DNA of 64,000 nt from Orychophragmus violaceus. Lineage: Eukaryota > Streptophyta > Magnoliopsida > Brassicales > Brassicaceae. Position numbers and translations under genes: made by a program. The stretch spans positions 73,601,823 to 73,665,822 of the forward strand of contig CM058239.1 in NCBI GenBank assembly GCA_030180135.1, given 5' to 3'. The notes beneath the pieces were generated by a model. It had not been told where the DNA came from and searched no databases. It saw only the letters and a list, made by a program, of their open reading frames with translations. This document shows positions 12,010 through 23,454 of this stretch, piece after piece; within the stretch, counting starts at the first letter, position 1; every line of letters starts with the position of its first letter.

Positions 12010-12912
12010 ATCTTTAAGTGTCAGGATCATCTCGTTCAAGATAAGGAAAGCCTTCTCATTCTCTTCCTCGGAGCTTGACTGCAGAGAGAAAATAAAACGT
12101 CAAAAATATTGGTCATTGTCTTCGTAAGGCAACATTCAATTGTACATTTTATATGAAACAAAGCATGTACATACTGAAGCTATAGTTCAAGTTTGATGGG
12201 TAGTCTTTCCGTTAACAACAAACGCCATACTAATAGATAATATCAAGTTTCAGTTGATACATAAGGATATATATTTGAACCTGAATTCCATGCGCCATTA
12301 GAACATGGAAACATGCAAATCGACTTTTAGAAGACTCTGTATCCTCTGGAGGTTTATGTCTGAGTAACATCTCTATCACCTCTGCAAAATGAGATGAACA
12401 AAACCAACCATGTTCCTGCACCAAAGAGGGCAAAGCCACATATATAAGTATGGAGTACACCCAATGATCAGAGTAAGAGCTACTGCAACAAGCTCAGATC
12501 AGGTAAGCAACCTCTAAAACTTTGCTCAGTGTATCATACTCCCCACGAAGATCAGCCTCGTCGGTGGCCTAAAACCAAAACAGGTCATGGATCAACCTCT
12601 ACGTAGAAAAATCTAGTGAATAAAATTTCTCAGCTGAATTTAGTACAATAATAATAACATAAGTTACATGAAACGAGTGCTTCACACAGTCTCTATTGCA
12701 AGTGACAACACATCATATAGCTCCATAAAGACAAAAACTGAAGTATAGAATATCAAGTTTTCTTATTCTCGACAGGTGGTTAAATAATCCCATACCATAA
12801 TCACAAACGCTCCCAATGTCGACACTAGGAGTGTAGGAGGCAAGGTTCTTCCCCCAGATGTGATTAACAATTGTTTGAAGCCTTTTGATACCATGTTGCG
12901 TTCCATATGTCC
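12010..12912 (-). pseudogene. Captured exons of an ARM-repeat/RRP12-like gene (tentative)
   Basis: Minus-strand exons with consensus borders: about 12800-12912, 12512-12568, 12281-12415 (reads FAEVIEMLLRHKPPEDTESS) and 12010-12078 (reads EEENEKAFLILNEMILTLKD before GTAAGC). The peptides are helical and resemble ARM/HEAT-type RRP12-like rRNA-processing proteins. That identification is from recollection of the family and is weak. Several introns are kept, so the source was genomic DNA, not mRNA. Nothing suggests a complete ORF. Confidence 0.5.
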
Positions 12913-13212
12913 TGAAAATCAAGCATAGATTCAGTAAAGCTACAACAGAACCCATTCTCAAACACAAAATGAGGACGTAAAAGTTCCATTTTACAAATCA
13001 AGAACAAAAATGGATGATGATCAAGAGGCTCAATCTCACCACGCAAGAAGTTTCTTTTCCAGACCCATTTGCCCCAACTGCATCAAAAATTATATGTTAG
13101 TACTAGAACAACCAAAGATCCAGAGACTAATGAGAACTAAGATAAAAGGTATAACAAGCCGATAAATATAGAAGAAGAGAAAGCGCTGGTCGAAAAGGAA
13201 AACTATGCTTAC

Positions 13213-13490
13213 CATTATGCCAGGCCTCTCAATGAATTGTCTTCTTACTTCATTAACAACCTCTTGAGCAGTTCGACCAACTGCTGCGCATGTCCAAGCA
13301 CTAAAGAGGAATATAAGCATGGAACCCAAGAGTCCACCAACGAAGACTTCTGGGATAGCAATATCAACCTGTTTTGATCCGAGGATGAGCATAAAAAGCT
13401 ATCTGAACATGGAGGATACAACAAATTTGTGTAATAACAATTACCTCTTTGAAAGGCACATTAGCAAACGCTGAAACCTCGTCCATATAC
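13213..13490 (-). pseudogene. Captured exons of a type II H+-pyrophosphatase gene
   Basis: Two adjacent minus-strand exons. 13445-13490 encodes AYMDEVSAFANVPFKE; 13213-13368 encodes VDIAIPEVFVGGLLGSM, then a membrane segment, then CAAVGRTAQEVVNEVRRQF and IERPGIM. The exon 2 donor GTAAGC and the intron (13369-13444) acceptor are intact. The peptide is characteristic of membrane-bound, proton-translocating pyrophosphatases (AVP2/VHP2-like). Only a small middle part of the roughly 800-residue protein is present, so it cannot pump protons. Confidence 0.8.
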
Positions 13491-13629
13491 GCAACTCAAC
13501 ATGATGATTCTGAAGGGAATAAGAGAAAAGATTTAATACTTTTGTGATGAATGGGAGTATTCTCTTCAGGGAAAATCATTTGGTGAAGAGCGTTCATAAT
13601 CGCCATAGGTTCAGAATCGTTTACTTATG

Positions 13630-13685
13630 TTCATACTTCTTCTCAAACTCTCCCGTAAGATGTCTCTTTGCAAAAGTAGTTTTCC
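13630..13685 (-). pseudogene. Captured exon of a Ran GTPase gene
   Basis: After an intron acceptor (CACAG) the minus strand reads GKTTFAKRHLTGEFEKKYE. This is the end of the P-loop and the switch-I approach of Ran, where plant Ran genes are expected to have TTFVKRHLTGEFEKKYE. A stop follows two residues later, so only about 20 codons remain. Its orientation matches the other captured exons. Confidence 0.75.
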
Positions 13686-14600
13686 CTGTGCAAATCAACC
13701 AAAAATTAACCAGAGGGTTAAACAACAAAACAATTTGCAATCAATCACTGAAACCATTTTGGTAATCTGCGTGAACATCAACCAAAACACCATGGAAGCA
13801 GCTTAGAGACTAAAATGAACCGACCTGAAACAGATGAAGTGTTCAAAGTATATACCGAACAAGATTGAGTCCTGACAAAACTCTATTAGTGAATTTAACG
13901 ATATTTACCTATATCTAAAGACATGGATTCATCTGATGATAGAATCACAGACATCTCGTACCAGGTTCTAAAGAAAACCATATCACAAGACAGAGCTAGA
14001 ACAAACATAAAGCTTATACAGGAGTTAAGCGACACTTGAAAGGAAGAAATTATGGGACAAGGAGAAGCGGAAGACATAAGAAATAAGAATGAACAACATA
14101 CATACATAGAGGATTGCTCCAACTGAGATTTACTGCTTGGAGAGACATTCGAAGCCGTAGATGGCACCGCCGTATTCAGAGGCTCCGTTATATTCTCCCC
14201 TTCCATCAAAAGCCGACAAGAAACTGAATTGCGGGTCGGAATCTCCAGGCGTGAACGAAAGAAGTTAGGGTTTTGGGGAAAATTAGAGTGGAGGAATCAG
14301 GAGTCCATGTCGGCGGAGGAGGAGGCTGAGGAGAAGGAGGGTATGGAGATTCGGTTAGTCGGAGATGGTAGAGTAGATCAGAGATGGTCGAGTAGATCGG
14401 AGGAGAAATGTCTCGAGAGAGGAGAGAAAGATGTTGAATTTTTTTTTGTCTTAGTATAATGAAATATTAGGTTTTTTTTCCTTAAATGATGAAGATACTT
14501 AGAAAATTTTTTTACTTCCGCCAAAACTAAAATTTTCGCTCTAAAGTGTTACCGCCCATAAATTAGGCTCCAAATCACATTTCTCGCTTCCCGCTCAATG
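13686..14600. other. Unassigned interior of the CACTA element
   Basis: A minus-strand ORF of 104 codons ends its upstream side at 14209 (opens MMEGENITEPLNTAV). It could be a captured 5' exon, but I do not recognise it. A purine-rich plus-strand segment at 14229-14440 looks like the complement of a CT-rich 5' untranslated region. No function is proposed. Confidence 0.35.
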
Positions 14601-14725
14601 AAAATACGGCTTAGCGTTAATTTAATGCTATTATAGAGTTATCAAAATTAAAAAATTATCTTCGATAGCACTTCGTGAAACCGTGCTATAGTGGAAAGCT
14701 ATCAATGCCCTTTTTTTTTGTAGTG

Positions 14726-17700
14726 GTATGAAGGAGTATGCCCGGACTATCTGTTCCTTAAGCTATTCCTGCACAGTCTTGCTGGAGACGCTAGTGCATG
14801 GCTGAGACAACTGGCACCTGGTCAGTATACTACTTGGGCAGCCTTAAAAAGTGAGTTCTTGCGTCATTTTTATGATGATGCGCGCTCGGATCAGTCCAGA
14901 CAGGACATACTCACTTTCTCCCAAGGAGCTGTGGAGCCCTTGAAGACTGCCTGGATGAGATTTAAGCAGTATCAGCGTGACTGTCCACACCATGGATTCA
15001 CAGAAGTACAGCTGATTGGTATTTTCTTCAGAGGCATAGATCTCCCTTATCAGACTGCGCTGGATAATTCCAGTAATGCTAATTTTAACACCAGGACTCC
15101 AACGCAAGCTAAGCAGTTGATTGGGAACCTTATTAACAGCTACAGTTGCAAGTCTATAGATGAAAAGAGAAAGAAATCCGGTGGAAGTACAGAGGATTCT
15201 AACATGACTGAGATTAGATCTAGGCTAGACACAGTGTACGATCTCCTAACAAGTAAGAAAGCTGTCCACTCTACCCAAGATATAGAGGTAATTCAGACTG
15301 AGGAGGACACTCAGGAAGAAGAAGTGAATTACATGGGAGGTTCTGGTTTCCAAGGTAGTAGATCTAAAAATCAACAGAGAAACAGATTCTCAAATGGAGT
15401 TCAGCGAGGTGGTTTTGAGAAAGCCAACGAGTCTGATAGTAAAGTAGAGATGATGATAAGACAGCTAATGGAGAATCAGACTAAGTACGCAGCAGATGAT
15501 GACGCGAAAATGGATACAATCTACAGGGATTTGAATGGGAAGTTTGAGAGTTTGAACACACACATGAAAGAGCTTGATGCTAAGGTTGCAAGAACTGCTG
15601 GGCATGCTCAAAGGGAAGAGGGATATCTCCCGGGAAGGACTGATGCCAATCCTAAGTACCAATGCAATGCCGTAACATTGAGGAGTGGTAAGGAGCTGTC
15701 ATCTGGCCAGAAAAAGCAGTTGAGCGTTGAGGAACTCGTGGAAATTGAAGAGTTGGAAGATGAGATACGCGATATTCGCCGCGCATCGATCGATGCATCT
15801 AAGCAACGATCGTTGCCAAGCGAAATCAAGGAACCGGAGGCCGTCACAAAGTCGCCTAGCATCGATCGGTGCGATAAGAGCAACGATCGACACAAGGAGA
15901 CTGCAGGAAGTTCGAGTGCTGAAAACCCAAAACAGTCGGCTGAAAGGGTATACAAGCCTAAGATACCCTATCCCAAGAACCCCAGAAAAGCTAAAAATGA
16001 TAGGCAGTATGCAAAGTGGAAGGAGTTCATAAAGAAGGTAAAGGTTGAAGTACCTCTGTTGGATTCCATTGAAACTTCCCCCATGATGAAGAGATGCCTT
16101 AAGGATGCAATTTCTGGTAAATGGTCTGACGAGGAAAGTATAATGATGCTCAATGAAGTATGTAGTGCAGTGGTTCAAGGCAGAATTCCAGAGAAATTAA
16201 AAGATCCAGGCAGCTTCGTATTAGATTGTGCTATCTACAAGGAGAGGTTCAAAAGGTCCCTATGTGATCTTGGCTCTAGTGTAAATCTGATGCCCCTTTT
16301 AGTTGCTAAAAGACTAGGGATGACAGATTTTATACCAACTAGGATATCACTGGTTTTGGCAGACAGATCAGTCAGGATTCCCGAAGGAGTAATAGAGGAT
16401 GTGCCTATAACAGTTGGCAAGTGCGTAATCCCAACTGATTTTGTGGTTCTAAAATATGGACAAGAGCCAAAAGACCCATTGATTCTGGGCAGATCTTTCT
16501 TGGCAACAGCTGGTGCGATGATTGACTGTCAAAGAGGCAAAATAGTTCTAAATGTGGGAGATCTGAAGATGAGTTTTGACATGAACAAACTGGTAAAGAG
16601 ACCAACCATCGACGGGCAAACCTTTTATGTGGATAAATTGGGTGATTTAGCTGCAGAGTACTTCCATCAATCACATGCTGAGGACCCACTAGAGAGGGAT
16701 TTACTGAGTTCTATTTTGGAGTTGGAATACCTACAGGATGAGCCTGCAATGTGCTATACAAGATTGATGGATTCTGTCGAGGTTGCAATGCAGGTAGAAG
16801 TGTCTGACGCGGGACTGCAACGATCGACACCATCTAAGCATCGATCGTTGCAAGACGACAGGGACTGGGCAGAAGAAAAGGCTCCGAAAATAGATCTGAA
16901 ACAACTTCCATCCGGGCTAAGGTACGCTTTTCTTGGACCTAATTCAACATACCCAGTGATTGTTAATGCTAGTCTGAACAACGCAGAGCTCACTTTACTG
17001 CTAAGCAAGCTGCGCAAGCATCGCAAAGCTCTTGGCTATTCCCTTAATGATATTTCAGGTATCTCACCAGAGCTGTGCATGCACCGGATACATCTTGAGG
17101 ATGAGTCCAAGACATCAATCGAACATCAGAGGAGACTTAATCCTAATCTGCAGGAAGTAGTCAAAAAGGAGATTATGAAACTCCTTGACGCTGGAATTAT
17201 ATATCCTATCTCTGATAGTGATTGGGTAAGTCCAGTCCATGTAGTACCAAAGAAGGGCGGTGTTACAGTCGTGAAGAATGAGAAGAACGAGCTGATACCT
17301 ACTAGGACTGTGACAGGACACAGGATGTGCATAGACTACAGAAAGCTTAATGCTGCTACCAGGAAAGATCATTTTCCTTTACCTTTTATTGATCAGATGC
17401 TCGAAAGGTTAGCAAATCATCCTTACTACTGCTTCTTAGATGGCTACTCAGGTTTCTTTCAGATTCCCATCCATCCATAGGATCTGGGAAAGACCACTTT
17501 TACTTGTCCATATGGGACTTTTGCTTACCGTAGGATGCCTTTTGGACTCTGCAATGCACCAGCCACTTTCCAGAGATGCATGATGTCCATATTCACAGAT
17601 ATGATTGAGGATTTTATGGAAGTATTCATGGATGATTTCTCAGTATATGGATCATCCTACAATGAATGTCTAGATAATCTGTGTAAGGTTCTGAAAAGAT

Positions 17701-19997
17701 GTGAAGAGAAGCACTTAGTTCTTAAATGGGAGAAGTGTCATTTCATGGTCAGAGATGGCATTGTGCTTGGACATAAAGTGTCCGAAGCAGGAATAGAAGT
17801 GGACCGCGCTAAAATCGAGGTGATGACCAACCTACAGGCACCTGATTCTGTTAAGTCCATTAGAAGCTTTCTTGGACATGCTGGCTTCTATAGACGGTTC
17901 ATTAAGGATTTTAGTAAGATTGCTAGGCCACTAACTGCTTTGCTGTGCAAAGACACCAAATTTGAGTTCACTGCAGATTGTCAAACTGCATTTGAACAGA
18001 TCAAGCAGGCATTAGTGAGTGCTCCCATAGTTCAGCCACCGGATTGGGATTTGCCTTTCGAAGTAATGTGTGATGCAAGTGATTATGCTGTAGGAGCTGT
18101 TCTTGGACAAAAGAAAGATAGAAAGCTTCATGCTATCTATTATGCCAGTAGGACACTGGATGATGCACAAAGAAACTATGCCACTACAGAGAAGGAGTTG
18201 CTGGCAGTTGTCTTTGCATTTGAGAAATTTCGCTCTTATCTTGTTGGCTCTAAGGTAATTGTCCACACTGATCATTCAGCACTGAAGTATCTGATGCAGA
18301 AGAAGGATGCTAAGCCAAGATTGTTGAGATGGATCCTGTTGCTTCAGGAATTTGATATTGAAGTGAGAGATAAGAAAGGGGTTGAGAATGGAGTTGCTGA
18401 CCATCTTTCGAGGATGCTGGTTGAGGAGGACGTGCCAATTAATGACTATTTGCCTGAAGAAAACGTCAATATGGTTGGGACAATCTGTGAGACAGATTCG
18501 GACAGAAATCTGCAGAACTGTCGGATTAATCGCGTTGCGTCGATCGATGCTACATCAGCGTCGATCGATGCATCTGTCGGGACAGCAACGATCGATACAT
18601 TCGACTGTGACGATCGTTGCAGCGCGGATACAGACGCAGAAACTTTCACGATACGTATTGGAAGGCATGAGTTCGAGATTAATGCTGTCGCAACAAATGA
18701 TCGACCATGGTATGCAGACATAGCCAATTATCTAGCTGCAGAGACTGAACCAGATAATCTGAAGGGATATGAAAAGAAGAGGTTTTTCAGAGAACTTAGG
18801 AGGTACTATTGGGATGAACCTTACCTCTATAAGCATTGTTCGGATGGCCTTTATAGAAGATGTGTTGCTGAGTCAGAGGTTCCAGATATCCTTTTTCACT
18901 GTCACGGATCAGATTATGCAGGACATTTTGCTACATTTAAGACTGTGTCTAAGGTCTTGCAAGCAGGTTTCTGGTGGCCTACAATGTTCGCTGATACTCA
19001 TTCCTTTATTTCTCATTGTGATGCCTGCCAGAGAAGAGGGAAAATAAGCAGGAAGCATGAGATGCCTCAGAATTTCATTCTTGAGGTTGAGGTTTTTGAT
19101 TGCTGGGGCATAGACTTTATGGGTCCCTTTCCCTCATCTTATGGGAATAAATTCATATTAGTTGCTGTGGATTATGTTTCTAAGTGGGTAGAAGCAATAG
19201 CTAGTCCAACCAATGATTCTTCAGTAGTCATTAAGCTATTTAAATCCATCATATTCCCTAGATTTGGAGTACCTCGGATAGTTATTAGTGATGGAGGATC
19301 TCACTTTATTAATAAGGTTTTTGAGAAGCTCCTGAGGAAGCATGGAGTGCACCACCGAGTTGCTACTCCTTATCACCCACAGACTAGTGGTCAGGTAGAG
19401 GTTTCTAACAGACAAATCAAGGAGATCCTGGAGAAGACAGTTGGGAAGACAAGGAAAGATTGGGCAGCTAAGCTTGATGATGCTTTATGGGCCTACAGGA
19501 CTGCATTTAAAACGCCATTAGGGACTACTCCATTCCATTTGCTGTATGGGAAAGCATGTCATCTGCCAGTAGAACTTGAGCACAAGGCAGCATGGGCTGT
19601 AAAACAGATGAACTTTGACCTCAAACCAGCTGCAGAGAGGAGATTGATACAGCTCAATGAGTTGGATGAGATTAGACATTTTGCCTATGAGAACTCAAAG
19701 TTGTACAAGGAAAGGACTAAGGCTTATCATGACAAAAAGATTGTCTCCAGACGATTTAAGCCTAATGATCAGGTACTGTTGTACAATTCTCGCTTGCATT
19801 TGTTTCCAGGCAAGCTGAAGTCAAGATGGTCTGGACCCTACACGATCAAAGAAGTGCGTCCATATGGAGCTGTCATTTTGATTGGCAAGGAAGGTAATGA
19901 GTTTGCTGTTAATGGGCAGAGGGTAAAACACTATTGGGCTAAGGCCGAGATTCCAAGGGGACAGATTTTGCCTCTGGATGCTGCACCCTCCACTTGA
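14726..19997 (+). pseudogene. Athila-1 gag-pol (capsid to integrase), one stop in RT
   Basis: Gag continues with capsid (CPHHGFTEVQLIGIFFRGI). The protease has DLGSSVNLMP. RT shows MCIDYRKLNAATRKDHFPLP, FLDGYSGFFQIPIHP, RRMPFGLCNAPATFQ and the catalytic VFMDDFSVYG (about 17625). RNase H has CDASDYAVGAVLG and the conserved EKELLAVVFA. Integrase has the HHCC finger (HCHGSDYAGHF ... HCDACQRRG) and the DDE triad (GIDFMGPFPSS, VISDGGSHF, HPQTSGQVEVSNRQ). The only break seen is a TAG at 17478-17480, where Athila-2 has GAA (Glu). Linker segments between gag/PR, PR/RT and RH/IN contain GATCG palindromes. The ORF ends TGA at 19995. Confidence 0.92.
15783..15895 (+). repeat. GATCG palindrome cluster in gag-PR linker of Athila-1
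   Basis: Four CGATCG cores in about 110 bp: GCATCGATCGATGC (about 15783), the perfect palindrome GCAACGATCGTTGC (15803-15816), AGCATCGATCGGTGC (about 15858) and GCAACGATCGACAC (about 15881). They fall in different codon phases (encoding S-I-D, R-S-L, I-D-R and N-D-R). Further clusters lie at 10731-10818, 16819-16851, 18537-18621 and 20170-20310. Confidence 0.85.
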
Positions 19998-21357
19998 AAA
20001 TTCCCATCCGTCCGGTCAAGCTATTGACCTTAAACAAGCGCTGGGTGGGAGGCAACCCACCATTAGGTACTGGTGTTTTTCTACTTATTTTTTGGTGTTT
20101 TCGTTAGGATTTTACGTTTGTTTTTGTTTCTGGTGAGTTTATGTTTGCAGGTCTCGGTTAAATCCCAGTGCAACGATCGACGCACTTCTGTGTCGATCGT
20201 CACAACACGAAAGGAATCGCATTGCAGCGATCGTTGCGGTCCTGAGCAACGATCGACTATACACGAAAATCGCCAAGTAACGGTCGATGCACTTAGTGCA
20301 ATGATCGATGCTCAGCGACAGAGGTAACCCGACAGACATAATTTCACCTTTTCAATTTTTATTTTCTTTTCACCGATCCTTCGCTGGACACTACTGGGGA
20401 CAGTGTGTCTTAAGTGTGGGGGAGGTGCTACTGACTTTTGTTTTCTGTTTTCTTAAGAGTCAGTCCGTTTTTCAAAAAAAAATTTGTTTTATTGAGTCCA
20501 AATTGTTTAAGTAAGAAACTATGATTTTCTGAGAAGATTTACAAAACTTGCAGGAACTTAAGTAACCATTGGGATGAAGTTGCAGGATCTATCTCTGACT
20601 ATTAGAAAACCCCATCACAGATCAACCTACTGGGAACACCCACATCACTTCAGGTATCAGAGGATCCTTTTACTGACTTCAACCTTAATACTGACTTAGA
20701 TTTCTCACATAAGGGCTTGGTATACTTTGTGTCGGATTCCCTTGTTAGTTCTGACACAGCCTGTAAACCTGTCCTATTTAGTTCCCTTCTCCCTTCTGTA
20801 AAGTAAAAAAAAAAAATAATAATAAACTGAGGATGAGTTAGTAACTCCGAAGTGGTCATGGGAATAGTAGCAAACACTATTATCTCTCATGTGATCCATG
20901 GAATGTGTCCAAAGTACACCCCACAACGGGAAGAACACTGATAAAAAAATAAAATGATACCCAGTGGGGAAAAATCAGTTGTTAAAGAAGGGAAAGAGAA
21001 GAAAGGAACTAGAGAAAGATAGTATGGTGGTCTAGAGCTGATAAGGTAAGAATCCATGTGCCCTTTTGATCGATACTCCTTAGGTGATACCGCACTTAAA
21101 TACTTGCAGAAGTAAGTAGGGAGAATTTGAATGCTTGAATGTGATTGTGGAGTTTACTTAGGACAGTTGCTAAGTGTGGGGGAAGTACATTGTGGTCTTG
21201 ATATCCTGTGATTGATTCTTTCAGTGGTTTACTAAGGGGAATCTGAGTATTGTAGCTTCTAAGATGAAATGAGTTTCTGAAGAGTTTTCAAACCTCTTCA
21301 CCATGTTTTAGTTCTATGTTTTGCTTGAGGGCAAGCAAAGGCTAAGTGTGGGGGAGT
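19998..21357 (+). other. Athila-1 3' untranslated region and polypurine tract
   Basis: About 1.36 kb after the pol stop without a substantial ORF; the position where some Athila elements carry an env-like gene is non-coding. Contains CGATCG palindromes (20170-20310), several (A/T)AGTGTGGGGGA runs (about 20415, 21173 and 21344) and the terminal polypurine tract AAGTGTGGGGGAGT (21344-21357) next to the 3' LTR. Athila-2 has a matching region at 59311-60657. Confidence 0.8.
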
Positions 21358-22568
21358 TGATATATCATGGTTTTTACCCATTTATGCCATGATATAGATG
21401 TGTTTTTAGTGTCTTTTGTCTTTGTTTAGAGTCTTTTACAGGTTTAATCAAGTTTGGAGCTAATTGGAGATATTTGGAGCATTTTGGGACTTTTGGGACG
21501 TTTTGGCCGAGAGATTTACTCACTGTCCGATTTATTGATCATGCATCGACCGACACACCTTGTGCATCGGTCGACACACTAGCGAGATGGGCCGTACGCG
21601 TCGGTTTAACAAGTTATGAAGATTTGCAAAGAGGCCCAGAATAGTTCCAGTATTTACACAGAAGCCCCATCCGAGATTATGCCTATATATACTAGTTTTT
21701 GGTGTTTATTTTACCTACACTTTACATTACGCTTTGATACTAATAGCTAAGAGATTTCTAGAGCTTTTGGGGGCTGATCTATTTCCTGTATTCACTTATT
21801 TTGGAGAAGATTTCGAACCCCTTATTCTATTTAATTTCTTATATGCAATCTATTATTTCTTTGATTATGTTTTCATTAATCATGTCTGAGTAGATCCATA
21901 GTTGAGTTTAGGGTTTCTCACATAGGATTTCATGACTTGCTAGACTTGTTCAATTTCAGTTAAGGATTCAAACTATATCTGTTCTTCAATTTAATTGTGC
22001 TTAAAGCTAGTTCTAACCTGATCAATTAGAATCTAGATCTTAGGTTGCTAAATACGTCACGGAAGTGGGGTTTAGGAATCTGAACTAATTAAATTGGGCA
22101 ATTAAACTTTGCGCAAACGGAAGTTTGGTTTAGGATAATTGTGAACATATCAAACTTGGGATTAATGCTAGTTTAATCTGTTAGTTCTCGCAAACGAAAG
22201 TTTGGTTTGCTGCACTTAGACTTAGAGAATTATCGCAAAGGAATTTGGTTAATTCTATATCTGTGTTTTGAGTTCTAGAACTGTTCTTAATTAGATCCTT
22301 GCTGAATGAACTGTCTGCTTGTCTGATTTCCTGAGAATACCCTAGGCTTGACGCTTTTTGTTTATTGCTTCTCAACCGTTAATCTCTGCTACTGTTTACT
22401 TTCTTGCTTCGCAATTTCTTTACTTCACCATCTGCTTATTTCTAGTTTAATCTCTATTGTTCTGATCTATTGAGACCAAGTGTCCCTGTGGATTCGATAA
22501 CCCTATATACTACTTTGACATTGCTGTTCACTTGCAGTTTAGTATAGGGATAAACTTTGAGCCTATCA
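21358..22568 (+). mobile_element. Athila-1 3' LTR
   Basis: 1,211 bp, near-identical to the 5' LTR; differences seen include one T in the TTTTA run near the start and single substitutions near 21599, 21672, 21719, 22298, 22358, 22457 and 22532. Ends CTATCA, followed by the ACATC target copy. Confidence 0.93.
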
Positions 22569-23017
22569 ACATCCAAGGTTTATGACAATCTAAAGCTACT
22601 TTCCTGCCACGCAGTTTCCGCCACGAAATTTCTGAAAATGAACCCCTTGACTTTGTGTCACAAATGGTATGATTTAGAGACATGGAAGCGCGCTTATGCG
22701 GGTAGCATACTACCCGTACGTAATTCTGCTGAAGCTGACGAGGATGTGTCGGAGGAGCTGAAAAATCTGGACCTGCATCCACCGCTTACGAGGAGACCCC
22801 CTGGGAGGCCGCCAACTAAAAGAAAGAGATCTTTCTTCGAACTCTTTGTAAGTTGTTAAATTTATTTGAAAAAGGTCGAACCAGAACCTTTGACTAGGAC
22901 GGTTGTTGTGTATCTTTGTAGAGTGGTATGGGGCCAACCAAGAAAAAGACACCAAACAAGTGTGGAAAATGGCACCAGCCCGGACATAACAGGACCAATT
23001 GCAATAATCCTATCTGA
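22569..23017 (+). pseudogene. MULE transposase, 3' portion (SWIM finger, zinc knuckle)
   Basis: Continues the MULE gene after Athila-1. Joining 9348 to 22574 keeps frame through ECTSKVYDNLKLLSCHAV, a SWIM-type zinc finger whose second Cys is Ser. KFLKMNPLTLCHKWYDLETW and a basic RRPPGRPPTKRKR tail follow. A 74-bp GT-AG intron (22848-22921) leads to a last exon with CGKWHQPGHNRTNC, a zinc knuckle whose second Cys is Trp, and a stop at 23015-23017. The presence of this split gene on both sides of the element confirms the insertion event. Confidence 0.85.
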
Positions 23018-23454
23018 TACGGCCTTAGGAGTAGTACGTATGAACGTTCACATTTTTTGGTATGTACGTACATACGTTTTTATGGACGTCCACAGTTTTT
23101 GGTATGTACGTACATAAGTTTGTTATCACTAGCTTTGTATTATCACTATGTATGAATGTCAGGGGATTTTGGAATGGTCGTGCGTAAGGTTCTTACGCAC
23201 GTTGACCTGTAAGGATTTATTATAGTATCGCCAGCCATGTGTAATTGCTATATATTATCGGCGGAGCCTTTTGAAATGAACGTTCATGTAATGTTTATGT
23301 ATGTTCATATTGTTGTTATGTAATTTCATATGTTGTTATGGACGTTCATATGTTGTCTACGATTATTTTTTGTGATGTCCCCAAAATATTATGAACATTC
23401 ACTAATTACCAAAACACATAGATACATACGCTGATTAATGCTGATTTAAACATT
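23018..23454. other. Intergenic, rich in TGAACGTTCA palindromes
   Basis: No gene. TATGAACGTTCAC (about 23039), AATGAACGTTCATG (about 23274), TATGGACGTTCATATG (about 23337) and ATGAACATTCAC (23391) recur here, with paired GTACGTACATA stretches (about 23063 and 23105). Confidence 0.6.

Larger units (their letters stand above)
11344..14725. mobile_element. Non-autonomous CACTA (En/Spm-type) transposon carrying host exons
   Basis: The left end is CACTACAAGAAAAATC; the right end, inverted, is CACTACAAAAAAAAAG. A 3-bp target duplication GTA lies at 11341-11343 and 14726-14728. Subterminal regions are rich in short GCTAT/ATAGC motifs (about 11395-11560 and 14600-14700). No transposase domain is visible. 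The interior holds antisense exons with GT-AG borders from a vacuolar-type H+-pyrophosphatase and a Ran GTPase, plus probably an ARM-repeat gene. This is the signature of a gene-capturing (Pack-type) CACTA. It is younger than Athila-1, in whose gag it sits. Confidence 0.88.
9349..22568 (+). mobile_element. Athila-1: Ty3/gypsy Athila/Tat-like retrotransposon
   Basis: A complete element of 13,220 bp including a nested CACTA. LTRs are 9349-10560 and 21358-22568, TG...CA ended. The target duplication ACATC is at 9344-9348 and 22569-22573. The primer site is tRNA-Asp-like and the polypurine tract is AAGTGTGGGGGAGT. Pol order PR-RT-RH-IN places it in Ty3/gypsy; the long LTRs, tRNA-Asp primer and RT sequence fit the Athila/Tat branch. 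By eye the two LTRs differ at about eight positions in 1.2 kb, so the insertion is recent. No env-like ORF is present after pol. It interrupts the MULE transposase gene. Confidence 0.92.

Noticed and set aside
14229..14459. 76-codon plus-strand ORF rich in Glu/Arg within the CACTA
   Set aside because: Opposite in direction to the captured exons; looks like the complement of a CT-rich untranslated region.
15699..16178. 159-codon minus-strand ORF in Athila-1
   Set aside because: Shadow of gag-pol in another frame, without any domain.
19998..21357. env-like gene after Athila-1 pol
   Set aside because: No ORF over about 85 codons and no signal peptide or transmembrane pattern in the sense frame.
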